Origin: Pseudomonas chlororaphis
GTDB lineage: Bacteria; Pseudomonadota; Gammaproteobacteria; Pseudomonadales; Pseudomonadaceae
DNA length: 33,254 bases
Reading direction: 5' to 3'
Assembly: GCF_000783395.1 (NCBI RefSeq)
Contig: NZ_JSFK01000034.1
Coordinates: 1-33,254 of the forward strand
Shown: in pieces, positions 25,401-32,407 of the stretch
How the letters are laid out: every line of letters begins with the position of its first letter
Position numbering within the stretch: the stretch's first letter is position 1
Made by a program: the position numbers and the translations under genes
Notes under the pieces: model-generated
What the model saw: the letters and a program-made list of their open reading frames with translations, nothing else
Database searches by the model: none
Told to the model about the DNA's origin: nothing

Positions 25401-25639
25401 GTCAGCGAAGCGGCGTATTGGCTGAGCTCGCGCGACTGAAAGCGCGAAGTGCGCATTTCCTTGGACGCGGCCAGCCCCACCACAATCGCGATAATCACCA
25501 GCAACAACCAGAAAGCCTTCCACCCGTGCCGGTTGCGGCGGGGTTTTTCAGGGACAGGCGCTTCATCCACACGGTCAGTCGGAACCACGGCTTTACTCGA
25601 ATCGGTTTGCCACAAAGCGCCCATAGTCGATTGATCCAT
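22481..25639 (-). CDS. Bifunctional transglycosylase/transpeptidase (class A PBP-like), 1052 aa
   Basis: Inner-membrane-anchored, periplasmic peptidoglycan synthase. A basic cytoplasmic tail (PEKPRRNRHGWK) precedes one transmembrane helix (about 42-58, FWLLLVIIAIVVGLAA). The GT51 domain has motif 1 as LFIENRFLLDP (Glu190 in the catalytic position, but the usual ED..F..H is altered) and motif 2 as GGSTLATQLEKY. The transpeptidase has STAK (Ser521, the acylated serine) in KLELGSTAKMR, and the KTG motif at Lys950 in GGKTGTGDN. It is longer than PBP1a/1b-type proteins (about 750-850), with extra sequence between the active-site motifs (about 590-780). It lies upstream of the NEL toxin gene on the same strand with a 190-base gap. 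Annotated relatives are usually called only transglycosylase domain protein; I assign no gene symbol. Confidence 0.88.
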   Translation of the reverse strand: MDQSTMGALWQTDSSKAVVPTDRVDEAPVPEKPRRNRHGWKAFWLLLVIIAIVVGLAASKEMRTSRFQSRELSQYAASLTYTLEPGPSEAIRYPGNGPFDLRLGYSSLDEFLPRLLKRNYVITEQTRFSPALLSYTDKGLFVPYSEKIQAGLSITDCRAAPLYKYNYPQQLYASFAAIPPVVVSSLLFIENRFLLDPKQPLANPAVDWPRFGMAAWSQVAKLLRLPGQSAGGSTLATQLEKYRHSPDGLTVSGAEKLRQMMSASVRAYQPGPQTLGARQNIVRDYLNSVPLSAVPGHGEVHGMAEGLRVWYGSDFNQANAQLNSPATDSKTMAAKGLYLREMLSLMIAQRRPSYYLTKGREELADLTDSHLRLLKQNAVIDGALADAALASKVSYRDWQTQPTIQPIETNKGISVARSRLASMLNRPLYDLDRLDLSATSTLQGELQTQATAYLKKLADPTYAAEIGLLGERLLTPTSTTQVRYSFTLFELTPDGSRVRVQTDSTDQPFDINEGSKLELGSTAKMRVLTTYLQIIAELHDKYGAMSVPELKKVEVPDQDRLSQWVIDYLIQNKDHDLSKLLGAALDRKYSASPGEAFFTGGGLHTFHNFRKEDNGRLPTLRDALRESINLPFIRLMRDLVRYTTYSGPNNSAELLKDDRDPRRQEYLASFADREGTSFQLKFWKKYKNKNTQARLDTFLDSMRPTPIRMAAVHRYLLPDASQEDFNTFVRSHLKGAKLTEKLTDDRLIRLYDSYGPGSYDLPDQGFIAKVHPLDLWMMGYLLNHPDATFSEIVKASHFERQEVYSWLFKSKHKGARDSRIRTMLEIEAFLEIHQRWQKVGYPFDHLVPSLATAIGSSGDRPAALAELIGTILNDGVRMPTLRIDSLHFAAGTPYETQLVNDPHVGKRVMPSEVATAMREALSQVVDAGTAKRVSGSFKLADGSPLAMGGKTGTGDNRIEAIGSGGRILSSKSINRTATFVFYIGDHHFGTLTAFVPGRSAENFKFTSALPVQVLKGMAPILTPYLQPGSDAQCTPTQTASVALLEAPRPTVR

Positions 25640-26113
25640 TCACGCAGATTGATCGGACTTGTCTGAAGCTTAGACGGTGGTTGGCGGCGGGGAAGAAAAT
25701 GTGCGGGATGGGGGAGGGGTAGTTGCTGAATAAATCTGAACGGCGGGTACCGGGGCCCAAACCTGCAAGTCAGAGCACTCTGTAGGGCAATGCTGGCCAA
25801 GCGGACACATGACGATGCACCAATGCTGTGCAATACTCGGCGGCTTTTTCAGCGGCGAATATTCCTACGCAAAGCAGGTAATGCCTCTCCGCAAACCGGG
25901 CTCTTACCGAGAGTTGTCGCTGAATGTTGTGGTTTATAGAGTGAAAAGTCCTGCCCAAGGCTTTTTATACTGCACGCCCCGCTGATCTTGCAGGTTGACC
26001 TGCAGGACGCGTTTGCCCACGAGGTAAACGCGGTTTCACAGCAGCCAAGGCTTATCGGCCGACGCTTCGATACTCGGTGGTCATATCCAATAACAAGACG
26101 AGGTTGCACCCCT
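25640..26113 (+). promoter_or_regulatory. Divergent intergenic region, PBP / permease
   Basis: About 470 bases without a gene. A TATACT hexamer at 25967-25972 (in CTTTTTATACTGC) is a plausible -10 box for the permease, although the matching -35 is poor. Two stem-loops follow it directly: TGCAGGT-TG-ACCTGCA (25989-26004) and a 10-bp stem at 26008-26032. The half nearest the PBP gene (25640-25760) is purine-rich and must contain the PBP promoter; no clear box is seen. Confidence 0.5.
25989..26032 (+). promoter_or_regulatory. Tandem stem-loops in the permease leader
   Basis: First: TGCAGGT (25989-25995), TG, ACCTGCA (25998-26004), a perfect 7-bp dyad. Second, three bases on: CGCGTTTGCC (26008-26017), loop CACGA, GGTAAACGCG (26023-26032), a 10-bp stem with one G-U pair. 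They begin 17 bases after the TATACT box and end 81 bases before the permease start, so they would be in the 5' leader or overlap an operator. Confidence 0.6.
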
Positions 26114-27535
26114 ATGCCAGTCGGCAATCAACTGCCTCACGGCGACACCGCTCAGGGCGGTCCGCTCAAACGCGAACTCGGCGAACGGCATATTCGCCTG
26201 ATGGCGCTCGGTGCCTGTATCGGCGTTGGTCTGTTCTTAGGTTCGGCCAAGGCCATCGAAATGGCCGGCCCGGCGATCATGCTGTCTTACATTCTGGGTG
26301 GCCTGGCGATTCTGGTGATCATGCGCGCGCTCGGCGAGATGGCCGTGCACAACCCGGTCGCCGGCTCCTTCAGCCGTTACGCGCAAGACTACCTCGGCCC
26401 GTTGGCCGGTTTTCTCACCGGCTGGAACTACTGGTTTCTGTGGCTGGTGACCTGCGTCGCGGAAATCACCGCGGTGGCCGTGTACATGGGCATCTGGTTT
26501 CCCGATGTGCCGCGCTGGATCTGGGCGCTCGCGGCGCTGATCAGCATGGGCTCGATCAACCTGATCGCGGTGAAGGCCTTCGGTGAATTCGAATTCTGGT
26601 TCGCCCTGATCAAGATCGTCACCATTATCGCCATGGTCATCGGCGGCGTCGGCATCATCGCTTTCGGCTTCGGCAATGATGGTGTGGCACTGGGGATTTC
26701 CAACCTGTGGGCCCACGGCGGCTTCATGCCCAACGGCGTGACCGGCGTGCTGATGTCGCTGCAAATGGTCATGTTCGCCTACCTCGGCGTCGAGATGATC
26801 GGCCTGACCGCCGGTGAGGCGAAGAACCCGCAGAAGACCATTCCCGATGCGATCGGCTCGGTGTTCTGGCGGATTCTGCTGTTCTACGTCGGCGCACTGT
26901 TCGTGATTCTGTCGATCTACCCGTGGAACGAGATCGGCACGCAGGGCAGTCCGTTCGTGATGACCTTTGAGCGTCTGGGCATCAAGACCGCCGCCGGCAT
27001 CATCAACTTCGTAGTGATCACCGCGGCGCTGTCGTCGTGCAACGGCGGCATCTTCAGCACCGGGCGTATGCTCTACAGCCTGGCGCAGAATGGCCAGGCA
27101 CCGGCGGGTTTTGCCAAAACATCGAATAATGGTGTACCGCGTCGAGCGCTGTTGCTGTCGATTGCGGTGTTGCTCTTGGGCGTAATGCTCAACTATCTGG
27201 TGCCGGAGAAAGTCTTCGTCTGGGTGACCTCGATTGCCACCTTCGGCGCGATCTGGACCTGGGTGATGATCCTGCTGGCGCAACTGAAATTCCGCAAAGG
27301 CCTGAGCGCCAGCGAACGTGCCGGCCTCAAGTACAAGATGTGGCTGTACCCGGTCAGCTCGTACTTTGCGCTGGCGTTCCTGGTGCTGGTGGTCGGCCTG
27401 ATGGCGTACTTCCCGGACACCCGCGTGGCGCTGTATGTGGGCCCGGCGTTTCTGGTGCTGCTGACGGTGTTGTTCTACGTGTTCAAGTTGCAACCGACCG
27501 GTGAAACGCAGGGTGCTGCGCGTTCGGCCTCTTAA
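26114..27535 (+). CDS. ProY-like amino acid permease (APC superfamily), 473 aa
   Basis: Inner-membrane proton-coupled amino acid importer with about 12 helices. The start ATG 26114 yields the family N-terminus LKRELGERHIRLMALGACIGVGLFLGSAKAIEMAGP, whose GACIGVGLF and AGPAI segments are the conserved helix-1 substrate site of the AAT family. Later landmarks are ALGEMAVHNPVAGSFSRYA, GWNYWFLW, FAYLGVEMIGLTAGEAKNPQKTIP and FFYVGALFV-like followed by SIYPWNEIGTQGSPFV. The stretch from NLWAHGG to TAGEAKNP is close to enterobacterial ProY (proline-type permease), but substrate cannot be fixed from sequence. A longer frame to 25988 has no ribosome site and runs through the stem-loops. A strong terminator follows, so it is likely monocistronic. 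Confidence 0.88.
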   Translation: MPVGNQLPHGDTAQGGPLKRELGERHIRLMALGACIGVGLFLGSAKAIEMAGPAIMLSYILGGLAILVIMRALGEMAVHNPVAGSFSRYAQDYLGPLAGFLTGWNYWFLWLVTCVAEITAVAVYMGIWFPDVPRWIWALAALISMGSINLIAVKAFGEFEFWFALIKIVTIIAMVIGGVGIIAFGFGNDGVALGISNLWAHGGFMPNGVTGVLMSLQMVMFAYLGVEMIGLTAGEAKNPQKTIPDAIGSVFWRILLFYVGALFVILSIYPWNEIGTQGSPFVMTFERLGIKTAAGIINFVVITAALSSCNGGIFSTGRMLYSLAQNGQAPAGFAKTSNNGVPRRALLLSIAVLLLGVMLNYLVPEKVFVWVTSIATFGAIWTWVMILLAQLKFRKGLSASERAGLKYKMWLYPVSSYFALAFLVLVVGLMAYFPDTRVALYVGPAFLVLLTVLFYVFKLQPTGETQGAARSAS

Positions 27536-27557
27536 GTCGTAGCGGCTGAAAAAACGA

Positions 27558-27585
27558 AACCCCGGTCGAGAGATCGGGGTTTTTT
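27558..27585 (+). terminator. Rho-independent terminator of the permease gene
   Basis: AACCCCG (27558-27564) pairs with CGGGGTT (27575-27581), followed by an unbroken T-run to 27585. It lies 22 bases after the permease stop codon. Confidence 0.9.
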
Positions 27586-27758
27586 ATTGCCCATGCCGCG
27601 GATCGTCTCCAAAGCTGAGCCTCCTGCGCTAGCTCAGCAGCAGTTTGAAGACCACTCGTCGGAAGTAGCCGCGCACCTGTAATTTCTGACAGTAGACCTG
27701 GTACCTGCCTTGGCCTAGGTTGAAGCTTCGCCAAACGTGGCAAGAGCGGGGCACCGGC

Positions 27759-28118
27759 ATGAAGGGATTCTCGGCAGTGACTGTGATCGAAATTGCCGAT
27801 GGATTTATCCATTGGCAAATCTTTTTTGTGCTGTGCAGTGCCATCGAGCTGTCGCAAGCCGCCAGTAACTTTGCCGCGTTTTGCGTGGCGGCTGCGTTCT
27901 CGTTTTACGTGAACATGCTGTACACCTTCGAGAGCAGAACGTCGGTGTTTGGCTATCTGTTGTTGATTGTGCTGATGGGCGGAGTCAGTTTCGGCATCGG
28001 TTCGATTGCCGATGCGCGTCATTGGCCGGGACTGATGACTGTGGTGGTGTTCACGCTGATCAATTTTCTGGCCGGATACGGTTTTTTCAGGTACGTGCTG
28101 TTGCGTGAGCAACGGTGA
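27759..28118 (+). CDS. GtrA-like membrane protein, 119 aa
   Basis: Small four-helix membrane protein of the GtrA family, which is thought to flip undecaprenyl-phosphate-linked sugars across the inner membrane. Family landmarks are FIHWQIFFVLCSAIELSQAASNF, FCVAAAFSFYVNMLYTF (FSF.N..(Y/F)TF is the signature), then a hydrophobic LLLIVLMGGVSFGIGSIAD and the last helix MTVVVFTLINFLAGYGFFRYVLL. The usual helix-1 ending GxxNTxxHW is changed to IADGFIHW, so the N-terminus is divergent or decayed. I chose ATG 27759 (GGGG-containing upstream sequence); the frame could extend to a TTG at 27720. The stop codon overlaps the start of the GT39 gene (TGATG), so the two are translationally coupled. No gtrB-type gene is adjacent. 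Confidence 0.8.
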   Translation: MKGFSAVTVIEIADGFIHWQIFFVLCSAIELSQAASNFAAFCVAAAFSFYVNMLYTFESRTSVFGYLLLIVLMGGVSFGIGSIADARHWPGLMTVVVFTLINFLAGYGFFRYVLLREQR

Positions 28119-29794
28119 TGAAGCACTTGTTGGCTGTTGGGCTCTTTGGACGATCTCCTGCGTCAGCGCAATTGGATCGACTGGCTTTGGTTGCGGTGTT
28201 GATCATTGCACTGTTCGTACGCTTCCACTCCATTACGGTGCCGGCAATATGGGGCGACGAGGCCTATAGCCTGCTGCTTGCGCGGGAAACGCCGACACGT
28301 ATCTGGGCGCTGACGAGCCAGCACGTTCATCCGCCGCTCTATTACATGTTCTTGCATTACTGGGGCGCAGTGTGGGGCGATGCCCCATTGCCGGCACGAG
28401 CCCTGAGCGTGTTAGCGGATGTCGGCACGTTATTGTTGTGTATCAAGTTGATGAGCCTGATCTCAACGCGTCGGGCGACCTGGATTGCGGCATTGCTGTT
28501 GGCGTTGTTACCGATTTCGATACGTTTTAGCCAGGAAGCCAGGATGTACACCTTGCTTGGATTCTGGCTGATGGGAGCGACCCTGGCATTGGTGTGCTGG
28601 GCACGGGCGCCGGAGCAAAAGCGCTTTGCGGTGATTTACGCGTTGCTGATGGTTGCTGCGTTTTATACGCATTATTTCGCCGGTTTGTGTGTGTTGGTGC
28701 ATTGGTTGTTCTGGTGGCAGAGCCGCAGTTCCCGGACCGTGGTGACCATTGGACCTGGGGAGTGGCTGATCACCAACATTGCCGTCGTGTTCTTGTACCT
28801 GCCCTGGGTCCCCCATCTCTTCAATCAATTGGCTGACACGGGGGTATTGGGTTGGATAGCTCCCGTGACGTTGCAGCAAGCCTTGATGATTGTCTGGCAG
28901 TTTTCCGTAATCGCCACCGACAGCTTCCAGTCGCCGATGTTGAGGTTGCTTCCATTGGTATTGATGTTGCTGTTTGCTGCGACAATCATTGCGAACAGTT
29001 CTGATGAACAACGGTTCAACTGGCTGCTGGTCAGCTATTTTTTTGTGCCGCTGATTGCTCTCTATCTGATTGCCTTGCTGCATGCGCTATTTGGACCTCG
29101 ATACCTGTTCTTTTCGGCTCCGGCTTTGGCAATGATGACAGCGGTCGCGCTGGATATCTGGGGGAAACGTCGAATTTGGTTGGCGAGTGCAGTTCTGTTT
29201 TTTGTGGTGGTTGTCCAATTGCACGGGTTAACGATGGTGTACCGACAAAACGATGAATTAAACGGTACAAACGTGCGCAAAGACACTGGGTTTGCTTCAT
29301 TGGTAATGCAGTTGAATCAGAACGCGCTTTCTGGTGACCAGGTCATCATCGCTTCTGCGTACTGGTTTCCGGTGTTCTCTTACTACAGCTCCGCTGGTAT
29401 TGATCTGAGGTTTGAAGTGCGATCTTCACTGGATGATTTTTTGAAGCTCACCCGTCGCGGTGTTCTGAGTCTGATCAGCGATCCGGTTCGCCTCACCTAC
29501 ATTGATGGCGTGACTGTTCTTGATTGCCGCAACCTAAGAATCTGGTGGGTAACAGATGCGGGCTTACATGGCGATAGACCACTGTTTGCGAAGGGGCGTT
29601 CGCCCCGGCTCACCCTTCATGGGGGGCGGATTTCGGCGTATTTGTTCATCGCAGAGCCAGTACCGAACGCAATAGCGACCGGCACTTGCTCCACGCTTTG
29701 GCCTAGGCTGCAGCCACTTCCTGCGGCTCAAAACTGTCCGCCCGCGCCATCTGCCACATCCGCGAATAGAACTCGCCATTCACTTCGCCAGTGA
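28118..29794 (+). CDS. GT39-type (ArnT-like) membrane glycosyltransferase, 558 aa
   Basis: Probable polyprenyl-phosphate-sugar-dependent glycosyltransferase in the inner membrane, acting on the periplasmic side. Helix 1 ends with the family motif TVPAIWGDEAYSLLLAR (acidic pair DE after the first helix, the catalytic site of GT-C enzymes). HVHPPLYYMFLHYW follows, as do many hydrophobic helices through about residue 360 and FGPRYLFFSAPALAMMTAVAL. The C-terminal 150 residues form a soluble domain (GDQVIIASAYWFPVFSYY). The start ATG 28118 overlaps the GtrA stop. The last 30 codons are antisense to the end of the glutamate synthase family gene, and their composition (PSATSANRTRHSLRQ) looks like non-native read-through; the real protein may once have ended near 29690. 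It probably decorates a cell-surface glycan with the coupled GtrA protein; substrate unknown. Confidence 0.82.
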   Translation: MKHLLAVGLFGRSPASAQLDRLALVAVLIIALFVRFHSITVPAIWGDEAYSLLLARETPTRIWALTSQHVHPPLYYMFLHYWGAVWGDAPLPARALSVLADVGTLLLCIKLMSLISTRRATWIAALLLALLPISIRFSQEARMYTLLGFWLMGATLALVCWARAPEQKRFAVIYALLMVAAFYTHYFAGLCVLVHWLFWWQSRSSRTVVTIGPGEWLITNIAVVFLYLPWVPHLFNQLADTGVLGWIAPVTLQQALMIVWQFSVIATDSFQSPMLRLLPLVLMLLFAATIIANSSDEQRFNWLLVSYFFVPLIALYLIALLHALFGPRYLFFSAPALAMMTAVALDIWGKRRIWLASAVLFFVVVVQLHGLTMVYRQNDELNGTNVRKDTGFASLVMQLNQNALSGDQVIIASAYWFPVFSYYSSAGIDLRFEVRSSLDDFLKLTRRGVLSLISDPVRLTYIDGVTVLDCRNLRIWWVTDAGLHGDRPLFAKGRSPRLTLHGGRISAYLFIAEPVPNAIATGTCSTLWPRLQPLPAAQNCPPAPSATSANRTRHSLRQ

Positions 29795-31322
29795 GCAATT
29801 CCCCCGGTTTCAGGAACACATGCAACTGCGAGAACAGTTTGATCTCGGTCGCCGACATACGTCGCACCAAGTGCTTGGCCGATAGTTGCGACGGATGTTC
29901 CAGCCCGGCTGCGGCGAGCATTTCCGCCAGCGCCTTCAAGGTATTGCGGTGGAAGTTGAACACGCGCTGCGCCTTGTCCGGCACCACCAGCGCGCGCTGG
30001 CGCAAGGCATCCTGAGTCGCTACGCCGGTCGGGCATTTGTTGGTGTGGCAGCTTTGCGACTGAATGCAGCCGATGGCGAACATGAAGCCGCGTGCGGAGT
30101 TGGCCCAGTCGGCGCCGATGGCCAGTACGCTGGCGATGTCGAAGGCACTGACGATCTTGCCGCTGGCGCCGAGTTTGATCTTGTCGCGCAGGTTCAGACC
30201 CACCAACGTGTTGTGCACGAACAGCAGGCCTTCGCGCATCGGCACGCCGATGTGGTCAGTAAACTCGACCGGTGCGGCGCCGGTGCCACCTTCCTTGCCA
30301 TCGACGACGATGAAGTCCGGGAGGATGCCGGTTTCCAGCATGGCTTTGGCGATGCCCATGAACTCCCACGGGTGGCCGAGGCAGAACTTGAAGCCCACCG
30401 GTTTGCCGCCGGACAGTTCGCGCAATTGCTGAATGAAATGCATCATTTCCAGCGGCGTGGAAAACGCGCTGTGGCGCGACGGCGACACGCAGTCTTCGCC
30501 CATCATGATCCCACGGGTATCGGCGATTTCCTGGGTGACTTTGTGCTTGGGCAGGATCCCGCCGTGGCCGGGTTTGGCGCCTTGGCTCATCTTGATTTCG
30601 ATCATCCGAACTTGCGGGTTCTGCGCCTGGGTGGCGAAGCGTTCCGGGTCGAAACGGCCGTCGCTGGTGCGGCAACCGAAGTAGCCACTGCCCAGCTCCC
30701 AGGTCAGGTCGCCGCCGTGTTCGCGGTGATACGGGCTGATGCTGCCTTCACCGGTGTCGTGGGCGAAGTTGCCGAGTTTCGCGCCCTGGTTCAACGCGCG
30801 AATGGCGTTGGCGCTGAGCGAGCCGAAGCTCATCGCCGAGATGTTGAACACCGAGGCCGAGTACGGCTGCGAGCACTGCGGGCCGCCAACGGTGACGCGG
30901 AAACTGCTCGGGTCGCTCAGTGGTGCCGGGCGCATCGAGTGGCCGATGAATTCGAATCCGGATTGGTAGACATCGATCAGCGTGCCGAACGGTTTGTCAG
31001 CGGTTTCGTTTTTCGCTCGCGAATAGACCAGCGAACGTTGCGCGCGGGAGAAGGGCAGGGCATCGCTGTCGGACTCCAGCAGGTACTGACGGATCTCCGG
31101 GCGGATGCCTTCGACCAGGTAACGGATGTTGCCGAGGATCGGGTAATTGCGACGCACCGCGTGCGGGCTTTGCAGCAGGTCGAACAGACCGAGCAGGCTC
31201 AACACACCGGTGACGGCAGTGATCGGCCACAGCCAGTCATGTTCGAGAAAAGGCAGGCTGGCGAGGGTGAAAATCACGCAGACGGCAAAGAAGGCGTAGC
31301 GGCTCAGGAGTGACAGGCTCAT
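29703..31322 (-). CDS. FMN-binding glutamate synthase family protein, 539 aa
   Basis: Membrane-anchored relative of the glutamate synthase FMN domain. I chose ATG 31320-31322 (GGAAACC upstream); longer frames run into a REPIN. Two hydrophobic helices near the N-terminus (LLSRYAFFAVCVIFTLASLPFL and LWPITAVTGVLSLLGLFDLL) precede the barrel. Barrel landmarks are FNISAMSFGSLSANAIRALNQGAKLGNFAHDTGEGS, EIKMSQGAKPGHGGILP, FIVVDGKEGGTGAAP, LGASGKIVSAFDIASVLAIGADWANSARGFMFAIG, and the iron-sulfur cluster cysteines Cys419, Cys425 and Cys430 (CIQSQSC then CPTGVATQ). These match the FMN and 3Fe-4S sites of glutamate synthase. It lacks the amidotransferase domain, so the true reaction is unproven. Its end overlaps the GT39 gene by 92 bases tail to tail. 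Confidence 0.9.
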   Translation of the reverse strand: MSLSLLSRYAFFAVCVIFTLASLPFLEHDWLWPITAVTGVLSLLGLFDLLQSPHAVRRNYPILGNIRYLVEGIRPEIRQYLLESDSDALPFSRAQRSLVYSRAKNETADKPFGTLIDVYQSGFEFIGHSMRPAPLSDPSSFRVTVGGPQCSQPYSASVFNISAMSFGSLSANAIRALNQGAKLGNFAHDTGEGSISPYHREHGGDLTWELGSGYFGCRTSDGRFDPERFATQAQNPQVRMIEIKMSQGAKPGHGGILPKHKVTQEIADTRGIMMGEDCVSPSRHSAFSTPLEMMHFIQQLRELSGGKPVGFKFCLGHPWEFMGIAKAMLETGILPDFIVVDGKEGGTGAAPVEFTDHIGVPMREGLLFVHNTLVGLNLRDKIKLGASGKIVSAFDIASVLAIGADWANSARGFMFAIGCIQSQSCHTNKCPTGVATQDALRQRALVVPDKAQRVFNFHRNTLKALAEMLAAAGLEHPSQLSAKHLVRRMSATEIKLFSQLHVFLKPGELLTGEVNGEFYSRMWQMARADSFEPQEVAAA

Positions 31323-31367
31323 ACGGTTTCCTTGGTTCGGACTCGGAATAATCAGCGCCGCAGTTCC

Positions 31368-31460
31368 TTGTGGGAGCGAGCTTGCTCGCGAATACAGTGG
31401 ATCAGCCAACATGAATGTTGAATGTGATGGCCCCTTCGCGAGCAAGCTCGCTTCCCACAA
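31368..31460. repeat. REPIN upstream of the glutamate synthase family gene
   Basis: TTGTGGGAGCGAGC onward (31368-31392) and its inverted partner ending CTCGCTTCCCACAA (31435-31460) are reverse complements, except for one extra T in the right arm (CGCTTCCCAC in place of CGCTCCCAC). The spacer is 42 bases. It lies between the LuxR gene end and the start of the glutamate synthase family gene. Confidence 0.93.
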
Positions 31461-31481
31461 AAAAGCGTAAATCGCGCTGTT

Positions 31482-32282
31482 TCAGGCGTTTTGTGCCTGA
31501 AGAAAAATCGAAAAAAGCTCGGACTGGGATTTGATCCCCAGCTTGCTGTACATGTGTTTCTTATGGACTTTCACGGTTTCTACGGAGATTTCTAGCTTAC
31601 GGGCGATTTCTTTACTGGAGCAACCGCTGAGCATCAAACGCCCGACATCCAGTTCACGGGCGGTCAATTGCGCCCCCTTGAGTTGCTGCACCGACGCCTC
31701 CAGTTGCACCCGCCAGTCTGCCCGGACAGGGGCGGCGGCGAGGGCCACGGTTTCGTTGATCTCATAGGGTAGTCGTTGGCGCAGCAGGCCCAGCACCCAC
31801 GGCTGGATCAATGACAGCAAGGCGATATGTTCGCCAGTGAAACGTTTTTCACTGCCCAGCGACAGACACAACGTGCGATCGCCTTCGAGCTGACAATTGA
31901 ACTGGATTTCGTCGGCCACGACATTCAGACGAAAGTATCGCTGGTAATACTCGGTCAGTTCGAAATGCTCCGGCGCCACTTCCGAGAGGCGATACAGACC
32001 GGTGCGCGTTTGCTCGCGGCAGGCGATGTAGAACGGGTCGAGCAGGTACAGGCCGCGTAAGTAATCCTGAAACAACGGGTCAGGGCTGCCGTCTGCGCCC
32101 GGGCATTCGGCGAAGACTTGCGGGTGTTGATCGGCGCTGAACAGCAGCACCACCCAGCTATCGAACGGCACGTACTGGTCAAGCAGACGCACCAGTTGTG
32201 CCCAGAAGTTCGGCTTGTCCAGCGCGTCGATCAATTGCCCGACGGCGCGGTGCCAAGTGATGTCATCAAACGAAAGTGTCAT
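31482..32282 (-). CDS. LuxR family transcriptional regulator, 266 aa
   Basis: DNA-binding regulator with a C-terminal LuxR/FixJ-type helix-turn-helix (about 200-260): LTARELDVGRLMLSGCSSKEIARKLEISVETVKVHKKHMYSKLGIKSQSELF, which contains the usual ELxVxxLxxxGxSxKEIAxxLxIS.xTVKxHxxxxxxKLGxxxRxEL pattern. The N-terminal 190 residues (DYVPFDSWVVLLFSADQHPQVFAECPG, then LYLLDPFYIACREQTRTGLYRLSEVAP) form a probable ligand or partner domain. I do not recognise it as an acyl-homoserine-lactone-binding domain. It is divergent from the nitrilase-superfamily gene, with a 125-base gap carrying repeats, so it likely controls that gene and itself. This arrangement (solo LuxR beside a nitrilase-type hydrolase) is the main clue to its function. 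Confidence 0.9.
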   Translation of the reverse strand: MTLSFDDITWHRAVGQLIDALDKPNFWAQLVRLLDQYVPFDSWVVLLFSADQHPQVFAECPGADGSPDPLFQDYLRGLYLLDPFYIACREQTRTGLYRLSEVAPEHFELTEYYQRYFRLNVVADEIQFNCQLEGDRTLCLSLGSEKRFTGEHIALLSLIQPWVLGLLRQRLPYEINETVALAAAPVRADWRVQLEASVQQLKGAQLTARELDVGRLMLSGCSSKEIARKLEISVETVKVHKKHMYSKLGIKSQSELFSIFLQAQNA

Positions 32283-32407
32283 CGATCTACCCCTATCGGG
32301 TTACCCCGGCCGCGTAATTCCCTGGCCGCTCGCTTGCTGCGCATACTGGCCCACAGACAGCCACCGGGCAATCTTTCAGCGCCCGGCGCTCATAACAAGG
32401 GAATCCC
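32283..32407. promoter_or_regulatory. LuxR / nitrilase divergent control region
   Basis: Two direct TACCCC copies at 32288-32293 and 32302-32307, start to start 14 bases, sit right beside the LuxR start; the pair also has CCC/GGG symmetry (CCCCTATCGGG). A second dyad, CCGGGC (32364-32369) and GCCCGG (32381-32386), lies just upstream of the nitrilase ribosome site. Either may be an operator of the LuxR protein. Confidence 0.4.

Noticed and set aside
27629..27844. Minus-strand frame with a plausible C-terminal helix upstream of the GtrA gene
   Set aside because: Too short, overlaps the GtrA coding region and has no identifiable start or family; it could be a gene remnant but I cannot support it.
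29886..31313. 475-residue plus-strand frame antisense to the glutamate synthase family gene
   Set aside because: Shadow frame; the minus strand has the clear FMN and iron-sulfur motifs.
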